DNA of 64,000 nucleotides. It comes from Chitinophagaceae bacterium. Its GTDB lineage: Bacteria; Bacteroidota; Bacteroidia; Chitinophagales; Chitinophagaceae. Location: NCBI GenBank assembly GCA_028288595.1, contig JAQBNK010000188.1, positions 42,382 to 106,381 of the forward strand. Direction: 5' to 3'. Below are positions 7,840 through 18,053 of this stretch, in pieces (the stretch's first letter is position 1; every line of letters starts with the position of its first letter). The translations under genes were made by a program, and so were the position numbers. A model generated the notes under the pieces. The model was given only the letters and a program-made list of their open reading frames with translations. It did no database searches and had not been told where the DNA came from.

Positions 7840-10536
7840 ATGGCTGAAATGAATACGATCAAACCCTTTCTCAGATTATCCGGGCTCGAACCGCTTGTCG
7901 TTCGACCTGAAAGCAATTTTGTAAACGTTGGCGAACGAACCAATGTAACCGGTTCAAAAAAATTCGCACGCCTGGTACGCGAAGACCGCTACGAAGAAGC
8001 ATTAAGTGTCGCACGCCAGCAGGTAGAGAGTGGCGCCCAGATATTAGACATCAACATGGATGATGCGCTGCTCGATGGTGTTAAAGCCATGACCACTTAT
8101 GTGAACCTGTTACAAAGCGAACCCGATATCGCTAAGATCCCTATCATGCTCGACAGTTCTAAATTCGAGATCATCGAAGCCGGACTCAAATGCGTGCAGG
8201 GGAAATGCATTGTCAATTCTATCTCATTAAAAGAGGGCGAAGATAAATTTGTTCAGCAGGCTGTTCTCTGCCAGGCTTACGGCGCCTCTGTTATTGTAAT
8301 GGCTTTCGACGAACAGGGCCAGGCCGATACTTTAGAAAAAAGAATCACCATCTGCCAAAGAGCTTATAAAATATTAACGGAGAAAGTAGGCTTTGCTCCG
8401 CAGGATATTATTTTCGACCCAAACATTTTCGCCATTGCAACCGGTATAGAAGAGCATAATAATTATGGTGTAGATTTTATTGAGGCGTGTAAGATCATCA
8501 AACAAAAAATGCCGCTGACAAAGATCAGTGGTGGTGTAAGTAATATTTCTTTTTCATTCCGCGGTAATGATACGGTTAGGGATGCAATGCACAGCGTGTT
8601 TCTTTTTCATGCTATTAAAGCAGGAATGGATATGGGCATTGTGAATGCCGGTCAACTGCAGATCTATGATGAAATAGAACCGAGGCTGAGAGAACTTTGC
8701 GAAGATGTAATCCTCAACCGCAATCCTGATGCGACCGACAGGCTCGTAACATTTGCAGATACCGTAAAAGCAAAAGGTAAGGTTGAAAAGAAAGATGATG
8801 CCTGGAGAAGTACTGCTGTTGAAGAAAGATTAAAGCATGCGCTGGTAAATGGCATCACTGATTATATAGATATCGATACGGAAGAAGCAAGACTAAAATT
8901 ACCAAAGCCACTGGATGTAATCGAAGGTCCGTTAATGGATGGGATGAATGTAGTGGGTGATCTCTTCGGCGCAGGAAAAATGTTTTTGCCGCAGGTTGTA
9001 AAGAGTGCAAGAGTAATGAAGAAAGCGGTTGCTTATTTATTCCCCTTCATCGAACAGGAGAAACTGGATAATCCATCATTACATTCCGGGGGAAGTAAAG
9101 CGCCTAAAGTTTTACTGGCAACAGTTAAAGGAGACGTACATGACATCGGTAAAAATATTGTGGGTGTTGTTTTAGGTTGTAATGGGTATGATGTGGTTGA
9201 TCTCGGCGTAATGGTTCCATCAGATAAAATTTTAGATACAGCAGAAAAAGAAAACGCGGATATAATAGGACTCAGCGGATTGATAACACCCTCGCTTGAT
9301 GAAATGGTGCATGTCGCCCGTGAAATGAAAAGAAGAAAAATGCATCAGCCGTTATTAATCGGTGGTGCAACTACGAGCCGTATGCATACCGCCGTGCGTA
9401 TTGCGCAGGAATATGATAATGGCGTTGTGCATGTACTGGATGCATCACGCTGCGTTACTGTTGCGGGATCATTGCTGAATGAAAAACAAAAACCGGCGTT
9501 CCTTCAATCCATAGAAAAAGAATACAAAGAGCTGAAGGAAAACTTTGCAAAAAAGAATTCTGGTAAACAATATGTTCCATATAGCGAGGCGGTAGTTACG
9601 CGGTCTTACATCGACTGGAAAAATTACCAGCCGGTTAAACCAGCAGTTGATGGCGTTAAAGTGATTGAGGATTTGGACCTGGGCGTTATCGCTGAATATA
9701 TTGACTGGGGACCATTCTTCATTGCCTGGGAAATGCCGGGACGTTTCCCTCAGGTGTTAACTGATGAAACATTTGGTGAAGAAGCTACACGCTTGTTCAA
9801 CGATGCGAAGAAATTATTACAAACCGTTATCGATGAAAAATGGTTTGCTCCAAAAGCGACGATTGGTTTCTGGCCAGCTGCAAGTAATAATGCAGATACG
9901 ATTATCCTTCAAACAAAAGATGGAGAAGTAAGATTAGAGAGTTTGAGACAGCAGCTAAAAAAAGCGATTGGTCAGCCGAATTTTTCCTTATCGGATTTTA
10001 TCAAACCCGGAACATCAGAAAATAAAGCGACTGATTACATGGGTGCTTTCGCCGTATCGATCCAAAATGTTCAGCCGCATGTAGACAAATTTGCAGCAGA
10101 GCATGATGAGTATAATAAAATTTTAGTGCAGGTTCTCGGGGATCGTTTGGTAGAAGCGCTGGCAGAATATCTTCACCAGAAAGTGCGTAAAGAATATTGG
10201 GGTTATGAGAAAAACGAAACACTGTCTAACGATCAGCTCATAAGAGAAGAGTATGTTGGTATTCGCCCGGCACCGGGATATCCTGCCTGCCCGGATCATA
10301 CAGAAAAAATAAAACTGTTCGAACTGCTTGATGCTACAAACAATGCAGGCATTGAACTAACAGAAAGTTTAGCGATGAACCCGCCGGCATCTGTTTGCGG
10401 CTGGTACTTCGCTCACCCGCAGAGCCAGTATTTTGGTTTGGGAAAAATTTTGCGTGACCAGTTAGTGGATTATGCAAAAAGAAAGAACATGCCTATTGAA
10501 GAAGCGGAAAGATGGTTAAGGCCGGTGTTAGAGTAA
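7840..10536 (+). CDS. metH: Methionine synthase, pterin/B12/reactivation half (split MetH)
   Basis: 898-residue second half of cobalamin-dependent methionine synthase, which transfers the methyl group of methyltetrahydrofolate to cobalamin and then homocysteine. In order: pterin-binding domain from about residue 20 ([29 protein letters not shown]), B12 cap helix bundle about 320-410, cobalamin-binding domain with the DxHxxG motif DVHDIGKN (the His is the lower cobalt ligand), and the AdoMet-dependent reactivation domain about 600-890 with the motif [15 protein letters not shown]. All catalytic modules except the homocysteine domain are present, so it acts with the upstream gene. Its stop overlaps the end of the convergent HAD gene by nine bases. 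Confidence 0.96.
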   Translation: MAEMNTIKPFLRLSGLEPLVVRPESNFVNVGERTNVTGSKKFARLVREDRYEEALSVARQQVESGAQILDINMDDALLDGVKAMTTYVNLLQSEPDIAKIPIMLDSSKFEIIEAGLKCVQGKCIVNSISLKEGEDKFVQQAVLCQAYGASVIVMAFDEQGQADTLEKRITICQRAYKILTEKVGFAPQDIIFDPNIFAIATGIEEHNNYGVDFIEACKIIKQKMPLTKISGGVSNISFSFRGNDTVRDAMHSVFLFHAIKAGMDMGIVNAGQLQIYDEIEPRLRELCEDVILNRNPDATDRLVTFADTVKAKGKVEKKDDAWRSTAVEERLKHALVNGITDYIDIDTEEARLKLPKPLDVIEGPLMDGMNVVGDLFGAGKMFLPQVVKSARVMKKAVAYLFPFIEQEKLDNPSLHSGGSKAPKVLLATVKGDVHDIGKNIVGVVLGCNGYDVVDLGVMVPSDKILDTAEKENADIIGLSGLITPSLDEMVHVAREMKRRKMHQPLLIGGATTSRMHTAVRIAQEYDNGVVHVLDASRCVTVAGSLLNEKQKPAFLQSIEKEYKELKENFAKKNSGKQYVPYSEAVVTRSYIDWKNYQPVKPAVDGVKVIEDLDLGVIAEYIDWGPFFIAWEMPGRFPQVLTDETFGEEATRLFNDAKKLLQTVIDEKWFAPKATIGFWPAASNNADTIILQTKDGEVRLESLRQQLKKAIGQPNFSLSDFIKPGTSENKATDYMGAFAVSIQNVQPHVDKFAAEHDEYNKILVQVLGDRLVEALAEYLHQKVRKEYWGYEKNETLSNDQLIREEYVGIRPAPGYPACPDHTEKIKLFELLDATNNAGIELTESLAMNPPASVCGWYFAHPQSQYFGLGKILRDQLVDYAKRKNMPIEEAERWLRPVLE

Positions 10537-11136
10537 ATTCATTTCCTTTAATTCTTTTGCGAGTTGCTGTGGGGATTTAAAGTGTATGCTTTTAATTCCC
10601 ACAGCTTCTGCGCCCTGGATGTTGCGTAAACTGTCATCAATAAAAATGGCTTCTCCGGGTTTTACATTAAACCTGTCGAGCAATACTTTATAAAATTCAG
10701 GGAAGGGTTTCCTCATTTTTTCTTCGCCGCTTACAACTCTTCCATCGAACCAATGAAGGAACTCGTACAGTTCTAAAGCTACCGGGAATGTTTCGGCGCT
10801 CCAGTTGGTGAGTGCATATAATTTATATTTCCCTGACGCTTTTAACTGCCTGAATATTTCCACAGTTTCTTTAATCGGTCCGCCGAGCATTTCTTTCCAT
10901 CTTCCGTAATAAGCTTCTATTTCTTTTTTCCATCCGGGATGTTTGACGAGCAATTCATCGGTTGCTTCTTTTAATGAACGGCCGGCATCTTGCTTTTCGT
11001 TCCATTCTGAGGTGCAGATGTTTTGAAAGAAGAAAGCTTTGCGTTCTTCATCATTAAATAATTTATCGAAAACATAGTTTGGGTTCCAGTCGATGAGAAC
11101 GGCACCCAGATCGAAGATGATGGTGTTGATGTGCAT
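10528..11136 (-). CDS. HAD family phosphatase (YihX-like)
   Basis: 202-residue haloacid-dehalogenase hydrolase with the subfamily IA cap. Motif I is [14 protein letters not shown]: the first Asp is the nucleophile and the position two residues on is Gly, as in E. coli YihX (alpha-glucose-1-phosphatase), to which the overall layout corresponds. Motif II is YALTNWS, motif III includes [10 protein letters not shown], and motif IV is [13 protein letters not shown]. Substrate is probably a sugar phosphate, which is inference. The ATG at 11136 ([11 protein letters not shown]) is preferred over a GTG at 11169 that would read through a repeat. Its 3' end overlaps metH by nine bases in convergent orientation. 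Confidence 0.85.
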   Translation of the reverse strand: MHINTIIFDLGAVLIDWNPNYVFDKLFNDEERKAFFFQNICTSEWNEKQDAGRSLKEATDELLVKHPGWKKEIEAYYGRWKEMLGGPIKETVEIFRQLKASGKYKLYALTNWSAETFPVALELYEFLHWFDGRVVSGEEKMRKPFPEFYKVLLDRFNVKPGEAIFIDDSLRNIQGAEAVGIKSIHFKSPQQLAKELKEMNLL

Positions 11137-11154
11137 GGGGTCTAAATTAAAATT

Positions 11155-11190
11155 TTGCCACGAAGACACAAAGGCACGAAGAAGAAAGGG
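11155..11190. repeat. Family A word repeat (ACGAAGACACAAAGGCACGAAG)
   Basis: Complementary-strand version of the CTTTGTG/CTTCGTG word family just upstream of the HAD gene start. Two CACGAAG copies flank ACACAAAGG. No other function visible. Confidence 0.55.
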
Positions 11191-11228
11191 AAATTATTTT
11201 TAATTGATTTGGCTACTGGTTAGGTATT

Positions 11229-11374
11229 GTTGCCTTTTGCATCGTCCCAGTTGCTCATCGCATCATCATGTTGCCTTTCGCACAGCAACAGTTGCCCTTC
11301 GCATCAACGGAGTTGCTCTTTGCAGCGGAGGAGTGGCTCTTCGCGGCGGTGCAGTTGACCTTTGCAGCGATGCG
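11229..11374. repeat. Degenerate 21-bp tandem repeat, seven units
   Basis: Seven head-to-tail units starting at 11229, 11250, 11270, 11291, 11312, 11333 and 11354. Six units are 21 bp and the second is 20 bp. Each begins GTTGCYCTTYGCA or a close variant (one GTGG, one GTTGA) and ends in a variable 8-base segment. It lies in the 328-base gap (11137-11464) between the divergent HAD and ABM-like genes. The one 20-bp unit breaks the reading frame, so a repeated peptide is unlikely. Apart from this array and the family A copy, the gap holds no recognisable element. Confidence 0.85.
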
Positions 11375-11464
11375 GTATTAATTAAAATCCCTGTTGTAGT
11401 TAAATGTACCTTACTGCTCCCGGGTTTGTAAGAGCCTTAAAGCGGGACATTAAAAACCAAGCAT

Positions 11465-11785
11465 ATGAAAATTGTAAAAGTAACGTACACAACGAAACCC
11501 GAATTTTCGGCGCAGAATCAGTCAAACATAAAAGCTGTGATGACCGATCTGAAGCAAATAAATAATCCGAACATTAATTACCACGCCTGTATGGGTGCAG
11601 ATGAGAAGACCTTTATTCATACTGCTTTTTTTAAGTCTGATGAAGAACGGCAGGTGCTGAATGATCTTCCTTCTTTCAAACATTTTCAGCATGAACTAAA
11701 AAACGGCGGATTTGATACACCGCCGCAACAGGAACTTTTATCGCTTGTGGGATCCTCGAAAGATATCTTTATCACTGAATCATAG
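11465..11785 (+). CDS. Small conserved protein, ABM-like ferredoxin fold
   Basis: 106 residues, no signal peptide and no membrane segment. The pattern MKIVKVTYTTKPEF at the start, a central helix, then KTFIHTAFFKSDEERQ and FKHFQHELKN, fits the dimeric alpha-beta barrel seen in antibiotic-biosynthesis-monooxygenase-like proteins. No catalytic residue can be assigned. It stands alone after the 21-bp tandem array and shares the following terminator with the convergent susD gene. Family assignment is tentative. Confidence 0.55.
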   Translation: MKIVKVTYTTKPEFSAQNQSNIKAVMTDLKQINNPNINYHACMGADEKTFIHTAFFKSDEERQVLNDLPSFKHFQHELKNGGFDTPPQQELLSLVGSSKDIFITES

Positions 11786-11912
11786 AGTTCCGTGTATTCT
11801 GCGCTTTCTGCGAGAAACTTTTAAAACTTCATTTATTTCGGTGAAATTAGTGTTGCCTCCAATGAGCAATGATCAGTAAACAATTTTCAATGCATTGCAA
11901 GTAACAACAAAT

Positions 11913-11945
11913 AAAAAGAGGCTGCCAAATGGTAGCCTCTTTTTA
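11913..11945. terminator. Bidirectional intrinsic terminator
   Basis: Near-perfect hairpin: AAAAAGAGGCT-GCCA / TGGTAGCCTCTTTTT with a two-base loop. The A run on one side and T run on the other allow termination for both the upstream ABM-like gene and the convergent susD gene. Confidence 0.92.
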
Positions 11946-11962
11946 TTATACAACAGTAAAGT

Positions 11963-13453
11963 TTAAAGCGGGTTTTGAACTATTGCCGGGTTGGCATTTA
12001 ATTCATCCTGCGGGAATAACCACTCCCATAATTTATCTCCTGCCGGTATGTTGGTTACATTAATAAGCGCAGGTAAATGGTTAGGAATACCTGATCTGTT
12101 TAATGGAGAATTTGTTCTCTTCAGATCCGTAAACCTGAAACCTTCACCCCACAGTTCTATCCTGCGGTTAAACATGATCTCGTCTATCAGGTTTTGCCCT
12201 GTATTAGTTGACAATGTATACAAAGGATTCCTGTTTTTAACCAGTGTAAATAAAGCTGCCTGCGCTAATCCGTTTAGTCCCAGGCGTGCATTGGCTTCTG
12301 CTTCTATCAGGTACATTTCTGCTGCACGTATATAAGGCACATCACCCACACTGATCGCATCACTTTTAGCCAGGAACTTTTTATTCTGGTATGGAACTTT
12401 TGCACCACCGGGAGGAACCGGAACGGTAGCGCCTGTTTTGTCCCACATTGATTTGCGTATATCTGTCGGAGGAATTTGCTCCCACAGCGTAGCATTGACT
12501 GCTCTTGGCTGAGTTCTGATAACAGTTGAATTAAAATTCGCTGAGATATAAGCGAAATAAGAATAGAAGAAAGTATTATGATCATCTATCTGCCTGCTTC
12601 CCCAGATCCATTCAGGGTTAGCGATGTTATTAAAACCACTTTGATATTCTGCATTCGACATTAAAGTATATCCCTGCCTGGCAGCCGCAGCATTTGTTGC
12701 CGCGGTATTCCAGTCCTGCATGGTTAATGCTACACGTGCCTTGATTCCTTTCACCACATTTACATCAAAGTTTGATTTAGCGGCAGAACCAGAACGTACA
12801 TAACCTGCAAGCAGGGTTAATGCGGCATCGAGGTCTTTATTCACCTGGGTGTAAACATCTTCTACAGTTGCTCTTGGCTGTCCTTCCAGTGTGTTGGTTA
12901 AAAGTATCGGAACACCAAGTTGTACATTAGGTTTTGCAGCAGCATCATATCTTTTGCCCCATAACTGCACCAGTTGAAAATGCGCCCAGCCTCTGTAAGC
13001 GAGAGCCTGTCCTTTAATGATCTTTTTATCCGCGTCTGGTCCTACTGCATTATCCACACCATTGATCAATACATTGGCGTTCGCGATAAGGCGGTAGTAA
13101 AAACGATAAACATACCTGAGGTCGGTGGCGCTCACATTGCGGTGATTGATCCACTGCATCCAGCCTATTAAGCCGGTACTACCACTGGCGAGCGGATATA
13201 CGATATCTTCTCCCATCAGGTCGCGGAATATATTGTTAGAACCCTCACCTGCTTCACCTTGCTGGTCGTACTGGGTGTACATCACCCTGTGTATACCATT
13301 AAGGGCGGCATATGCATTCTGCGTAGTAGCCAATGCATCAGCAGCGGATACGGATGTTGTAGGAAATGTATCCAGGAATTCCTTCTTACACGAAGAAGAA
13401 AACAACATTCCGGCAACCGCGAATGATAATATTTTGTATCTGAAAATTTTCAT
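11963..13453 (-). CDS. SusD/RagB family nutrient-binding lipoprotein
   Basis: 496-residue surface lipoprotein that caps a SusC transporter and binds the glycan or other nutrient. The signal peptide ends in lipobox SSSC (C22 region), followed by KKEFLDTFPTTSVSAADAL, a standard SusD start. The tetratricopeptide-like segment AYRGWAHFQLVQLWGKRY and the C-terminal FNRRIELWGEGFRFTDLKR are hallmarks of the family. It lies 17 bases downstream of the susC gene on the same strand, so the two are cotranscribed. The substrate cannot be deduced because no glycoside hydrolase, sulfatase or sensor gene is adjacent. Confidence 0.96.
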   Translation of the reverse strand: MKIFRYKILSFAVAGMLFSSSCKKEFLDTFPTTSVSAADALATTQNAYAALNGIHRVMYTQYDQQGEAGEGSNNIFRDLMGEDIVYPLASGSTGLIGWMQWINHRNVSATDLRYVYRFYYRLIANANVLINGVDNAVGPDADKKIIKGQALAYRGWAHFQLVQLWGKRYDAAAKPNVQLGVPILLTNTLEGQPRATVEDVYTQVNKDLDAALTLLAGYVRSGSAAKSNFDVNVVKGIKARVALTMQDWNTAATNAAAARQGYTLMSNAEYQSGFNNIANPEWIWGSRQIDDHNTFFYSYFAYISANFNSTVIRTQPRAVNATLWEQIPPTDIRKSMWDKTGATVPVPPGGAKVPYQNKKFLAKSDAISVGDVPYIRAAEMYLIEAEANARLGLNGLAQAALFTLVKNRNPLYTLSTNTGQNLIDEIMFNRRIELWGEGFRFTDLKRTNSPLNRSGIPNHLPALINVTNIPAGDKLWEWLFPQDELNANPAIVQNPL

Positions 13454-13470
13454 GTTAAGTTGATTTAAGC

Positions 13471-16400
13471 TTATAGATTAAATGTTAAGCCTGCTGTTAT
13501 AATTCTTGCAGGAGGATAGGCATTCGAAGTAACGCCGGAGAACGCCTGCTGATTGTTCAGACCCTTTCTTTTAGAAAAGAAAGCAAGGTTCTCAGCGCCT
13601 ATCAATACCTGGCCGCTGCTCATTTTTAATCGCGATACCACAGACTTCGGTAAGTTATAACTGAGGCTCACATTGCGAATGTTAAAATAAGACGCATCTA
13701 CCAGCCATCTCGAAGAAGTCGCATTAAAGTCTGTGGTTCTTCCGTTATCCATACGCGGTACATCTGTTATATCTCCCGGGTTCTGCCATCTTCTAAGGAT
13801 ATCTGTATGAAGAGCGCCTCCAAAAGTTCCTGAAGACATTAAACCCTGGTAATTCGCATCAAATGTTTCACCACCTTTCTGGAAGGTAAACAATGCAGTT
13901 AATGTGAAATCCTTATAAGAGAATGTTTGTGTTAAGCTTCCATAATAGTCAGGAATTGCTGAACCATGGAATTCAAACTTACCATTGCTTGCCAGTGTTG
14001 TAACTGTATCAACAATGCCGCTCTTATTCGTGATCAGCCTGCGTGATGCTGAGGCCGCGGTATTTTGCGCTACATACAATGCTGCTCCGTCTGCAGGATC
14101 AACACCGTAATAACTACGCAGCCAGTAATCATAAATAGACGTACCTACTGCATACTTCTTTGTTCCGGTAATAAATTCCGTAACTCCATCAGGCATTTTG
14201 GTAATGCGGTTTTTTACAGTTGAAAGATTAATGCCCGTGTTCCAGGTAAAGTTTTTTGTTCGGATGATATCGCCATTCACCTGCAATTCAATTCCTTTAT
14301 TGTACATGGTGGCCGTATTTTTATTTACTGATAATGCACCACTTGATAATGGTTGCGGTACAGCAAATAAAAGATTGCTCGATATCCTGTTATAATATTC
14401 GATTGAACCGTTTACCCTGCTTTTAAAAAGAGAGAAGTCTACACCTGCATCAAACTGCGTATTGGTTTCCCAGGTAAGATCAAGATTTAAAAAAGAAGTC
14501 TGGCTCTGTACGATACCAGGTTCGTTTGCATTATTAGCAAATCCATAAAGACCCTGGTAAGCATAACGGGAAATACCACCGGCATTACCAAGACCACCAT
14601 AAGAACTTCTTAGTTTTAAAAGATCAACCCATGGGACTGACTGCATAAAGCTTTCTTTCTCTATTCTCCAGCTTGCACCCACTGACCAGAAAGTACCCCA
14701 TCTTGACTGTTTAGCAAACTTAGAGTTACCATCGCGGCGAATACTTCCCTGCAGGTAATATTTGTTTTTGTAGTCGTAGTTAACCCTTGAAAAATAACTT
14801 TCAACCCTGTAATTATCTACAGAAGATCCTGTTGAATTAATAGTGGTAAAATTACCAAGCTCCGTATTGCCGGATAATGACTGGCCCTGTTTAAATCCAT
14901 TAACATCGTAGTCCGTTTGTGAAAGGCTTTCATGGCCCAGTAAAGCGTCTACATGATGACGACCAAAATTCTGTGAGTAGTTTAATAACTGGTTAAGTAC
15001 AAGGTTGGTTGTTGAGAAGACATCCTTCTGACTTCTTCCGCCTGGTGCACCGTCGCCTACCTGCGTATTTTCATACGTGTTATCCTGCTCGTTCTCGAAA
15101 TCGATGGCTACGTTATTGGTGAACTTGAAATATTTCAGGAAGCTGATATCTGTTCCCCATCTTCCGCTCACTGCAGTTCTTCTAAAAATAACATCATTTA
15201 AAATAGCCTCTGCCAATGCATCTCTTCCACCAAATCCACCACTTGGCCTGTTAGGTATTCCATTAGCAATACCGATCGCGGAACTACCATGGTTACCGAA
15301 ATCCCAGATCCTGTTTCCGTTGGCATCGAGTACATAATCGCCTGTTGACATATTATGCATGTATACAGGGTAGATCGGTCCGATGTTTCTTGTAAAGAAA
15401 AATGGATTTACAAAACCGGTACTTGATCCATCCTGTGCGGTATTTGAAATAGTGTGATTTCCTGAAAGGTTCAGTCCTGTTTTCAACCATGTCTTCGGTT
15501 GAACATTCACATTAAGACGGGCTGAATAACGTTTGAAATCAGATTTTACAGTGAAGCCTTTTTCATTTACATAACCCATCGACATAAAATAATCAGACCT
15601 GTCGCTGCCGCCGTTAAAACTAACGGTGTAATCCTGGCGCGGACCTCTTCTCAGAAGATCTTTGTTCCAGTCCAGGTCATCAGGATATAATAATTTTGCA
15701 GAAGGATTTAATTGACCGTCAACACCAACAATAGCATTTGCCGCCACATTAAAAGGATTATAGGTAAGCAGATCCTTTATGCTGGTACGGTTAGTTAAAC
15801 CAGATGCTACACGACTGGCAGAATCTTTAGAAATTCCCGTTCCTGTAGAAGGATAAACGAGACCATTACGATACGCTTCCCACATAATAGGGTAATACTG
15901 GTTTGCATTCAGCCTCTCGTATTCCTCCAAACCGCGGGTAGCTATACCCTGTAAGGCTCTTACAGTAACATTATTATGACCACGCTGTCCTTTCTTTGTT
16001 GTGATCATCACCACACCATTGGCGGCACTTGATCCATAGAGTGCAGTAGATCCTGCATCTTTTAAGACACTGATACTCTCCACATCCGCGGGATTGATAT
16101 TTGAAAGACCATTAGGATAAGGAACCCCATCCACTACGATCAAAGGTTCAGAAGTGGCATTGATAGAACCAAAGCCTCTTACCCTGATGTTAAGTCCGTT
16201 ACCGGGTTGGCCGCTGCCCGTGGTTGTAACCACACCTGCAACAGCGCCTTCAAGCGCTCTGGTAATGTTATTGATAGGACGTTTGGCGATTTTTTCAGCA
16301 TTAATGGTACCTACTGCGCCGGTTAAGGCTTCTTTTTTTACTGTACCATAAGCCACAACGACAACTTCATCCAGGTTGGCGTTTGATGATTTTAAAGAAA

Positions 16401-16668
16401 CCAGTACAGTTGAACCCGTGATCGCTGCCTCCTGCGAAGCATAGTTAAGCGATGTAATTACCAGTGTACGGGCCGATGGTGGTACCACAAGGGTAAAACT
16501 GCCATCATTTTTTGTAGTAGTGCCTGTGTTAGAACCTTTTACGGTAACTGAAGCACTTTGAACCGGGTTGCCCGATTCGTCAGTTACCCTTCCGGTAACT
16601 GTCCTGTTCTGGGCCGATAGCTGTATAGTAGCTACAAGAATGCCCATTAAAAGCAATAATTTTCTCAT
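13471..16668 (-). CDS. SusC/RagA family TonB-dependent outer-membrane transporter
   Basis: 1065-residue TonB-linked transporter. Signal peptide to about residue 20 (ending LSAQ), then a carboxypeptidase-regulatory-like domain (TVTGRVTDESGNPVQSASV, about 22-110), the SusC signature LDEVVVVAYGTVKKEALTGA, a plug domain about 115-230 (RVRGFGSINATSEPLIVVD, VLKDAGSTALYGSSAANG), and a 22-strand barrel ending in RIITAGLTFNL. It imports substrate across the outer membrane with the SusD protein encoded downstream. No anti-sigma/ECF pair precedes it and there is no N-terminal signalling extension, so regulation is not evident. The divergent upstream region holds a 16-base inverted repeat. Confidence 0.97.
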   Translation of the reverse strand: MRKLLLLMGILVATIQLSAQNRTVTGRVTDESGNPVQSASVTVKGSNTGTTTKNDGSFTLVVPPSARTLVITSLNYASQEAAITGSTVLVSLKSSNANLDEVVVVAYGTVKKEALTGAVGTINAEKIAKRPINNITRALEGAVAGVVTTTGSGQPGNGLNIRVRGFGSINATSEPLIVVDGVPYPNGLSNINPADVESISVLKDAGSTALYGSSAANGVVMITTKKGQRGHNNVTVRALQGIATRGLEEYERLNANQYYPIMWEAYRNGLVYPSTGTGISKDSASRVASGLTNRTSIKDLLTYNPFNVAANAIVGVDGQLNPSAKLLYPDDLDWNKDLLRRGPRQDYTVSFNGGSDRSDYFMSMGYVNEKGFTVKSDFKRYSARLNVNVQPKTWLKTGLNLSGNHTISNTAQDGSSTGFVNPFFFTRNIGPIYPVYMHNMSTGDYVLDANGNRIWDFGNHGSSAIGIANGIPNRPSGGFGGRDALAEAILNDVIFRRTAVSGRWGTDISFLKYFKFTNNVAIDFENEQDNTYENTQVGDGAPGGRSQKDVFSTTNLVLNQLLNYSQNFGRHHVDALLGHESLSQTDYDVNGFKQGQSLSGNTELGNFTTINSTGSSVDNYRVESYFSRVNYDYKNKYYLQGSIRRDGNSKFAKQSRWGTFWSVGASWRIEKESFMQSVPWVDLLKLRSSYGGLGNAGGISRYAYQGLYGFANNANEPGIVQSQTSFLNLDLTWETNTQFDAGVDFSLFKSRVNGSIEYYNRISSNLLFAVPQPLSSGALSVNKNTATMYNKGIELQVNGDIIRTKNFTWNTGINLSTVKNRITKMPDGVTEFITGTKKYAVGTSIYDYWLRSYYGVDPADGAALYVAQNTAASASRRLITNKSGIVDTVTTLASNGKFEFHGSAIPDYYGSLTQTFSYKDFTLTALFTFQKGGETFDANYQGLMSSGTFGGALHTDILRRWQNPGDITDVPRMDNGRTTDFNATSSRWLVDASYFNIRNVSLSYNLPKSVVSRLKMSSGQVLIGAENLAFFSKRKGLNNQQAFSGVTSNAYPPARIITAGLTFNL

Positions 16669-16746
16669 TCAGGGGGTTGTTTAATTATGGAATATCCTCT
16701 AATGACAGGTGGAGGTGGTGTATAGCTGCGCTTCTTATCAATAATA

Positions 16747-16762
16747 TTCTCTTTTAAGAGAA
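16747..16762. promoter_or_regulatory. Inverted repeat in the susC/YjbQ divergent region
   Basis: TTCTCTTTTAAGAGAA: seven-base arms with a TT centre, midway between two divergent genes. It could be an operator or a small hairpin in a leader. No regulator is assignable. Confidence 0.35.
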
Positions 16763-16823
16763 ATGAACGCTTGTTATTCAGAAGTTTGTAAGGAACCACT
16801 CGTATATATCAAACAAAAAAATC

Positions 16824-17246
16824 ATGAAACTATTTCAGCAGCAGCTTGAATTAAAAGAAAGAAAAAGAGGGTTTCACCTGATAACAGCGGAGATCGTTAG
16901 CGCCCTGCCGGGAATACATGAGATCAGTAAAGGTATTTGCCAGGTATTTATCCGGCATACATCAGCATCATTAACCATTAGTGAAAACGCGGATCCAACG
17001 GTGAGAAAAGATTTTGAGACCTGGTTCAATAAATCTGTTCCTGAAAATGACCCGGATTATTTACATGATACAGAAGGAAGTGATGATATGCCTGCACACA
17101 TAAAAGCATCTATACTTGGAAGTTCGGTTATGATACCGGTACGAAACGGAAAACTTGCTTTGGGTGTATGGCAGGGAATTTATTTATGTGAACATCGTAA
17201 TGATGGCGGCCCAAGAGATCTGATTATTACTGCATGGGGCGAATGA
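16824..17246 (+). CDS. yjbQ: YjbQ family protein (UPF0047)
   Basis: 140 residues, normal for the family. Motifs are HTSASLTISENADPTVRKD (residues 46-64) and a C-terminal GVWQGIYLCEHR with GGPRDLIITAWGE. Homologues have been reported to have weak thiamine phosphate synthase activity, and the physiological role is unsettled. Divergent from susC and convergent with pepE, whose stop is only eight bases away. Confidence 0.93.
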   Translation: MKLFQQQLELKERKRGFHLITAEIVSALPGIHEISKGICQVFIRHTSASLTISENADPTVRKDFETWFNKSVPENDPDYLHDTEGSDDMPAHIKASILGSSVMIPVRNGKLALGVWQGIYLCEHRNDGGPRDLIITAWGE

Positions 17247-17254
17247 GTTTGTTT

Positions 17255-17980
17255 CTAATCATGATTTAGTAAAAAACTAAGATCATCACTTGCTGTTATT
17301 TCTTGTTTTACCGGAAGTCCGTTTTCATCGCTCTGGAATAATACTCCGTTTCCCTCCCCGATAAAATGCAATATACCATCCTGTAATTGTAAAGCCGTTC
17401 CTTCTGGAAGACCAACAACAGGAACATCGGGGTTCATGCGAATAAATTCCTTAAGTCTTTGATCTCTTGTTTCGCCGTTATGATTTTCGGGTTGCTGACT
17501 GATATAATGCGGGTTGATTTGAAAAGGTAAAAACTGCAATGCTTTAAAACTTCGAGGTTGAATGATAGGCATATCATTGGTTGTACTGATCGTTTTTCCT
17601 GTAATATTTGCGCCGGCGCTCCAGCCAATATAGGGCGTTCCGCTTTTTATTTTGTTCTGTATGATTTCTAACAGATCATTTTCATATATATCGTGAAGAA
17701 GTTTAAAAGTATTACCACCACCAACCATAATTACATCGCTCTTTTCAACAAGTTCCCTGCAATTATTATCATCTGCCACAACAATTTTATGATTCAGTTC
17801 TTTTAATGCTTGCTGAACCATTGCCACATATTTTTTATAATCTTTTTCTACTGATGCAAAAGGGATAAACGCAGTTTGTAAAGATGAGAGGCCAAGAAAT
17901 TTTTCTAATAAGGGCAAGGCCATTTCAAGAAAGCCACTGTTACCAACACGGGAGCTGCTTAGTGCAAGAACCTTTTTCAT
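17255..17980 (-). CDS. pepE: Dipeptidase E (peptidase family S51)
   Basis: Cytosolic Asp-X dipeptidase of 241 residues. The nucleophile is the Ser in [10 protein letters not shown], preceded by the glycine-rich [37 protein letters not shown] supplies the His region and GLPEGTAL follows. The length and N-terminus ([18 protein letters not shown]) match PepE. No signal peptide. Single gene, convergent with yjbQ and divergent from yceH. Confidence 0.92.
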   Translation of the reverse strand: MKKVLALSSSRVGNSGFLEMALPLLEKFLGLSSLQTAFIPFASVEKDYKKYVAMVQQALKELNHKIVVADDNNCRELVEKSDVIMVGGGNTFKLLHDIYENDLLEIIQNKIKSGTPYIGWSAGANITGKTISTTNDMPIIQPRSFKALQFLPFQINPHYISQQPENHNGETRDQRLKEFIRMNPDVPVVGLPEGTALQLQDGILHFIGEGNGVLFQSDENGLPVKQEITASDDLSFLLNHD

Positions 17981-18053
17981 AAGCGTAATAAATATTTTCT
18001 CTTTCGATAAAACTAAAAGTTTTAAGGCGATCTTTCACGCATTATCTTTAATT

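Noticed and set aside
11204..11431. 75-aa ORF across the 21-bp tandem array
   Set aside because: The peptide repeats only because the DNA repeats; one 20-bp unit shifts the frame, and there is no promoter or conserved start.
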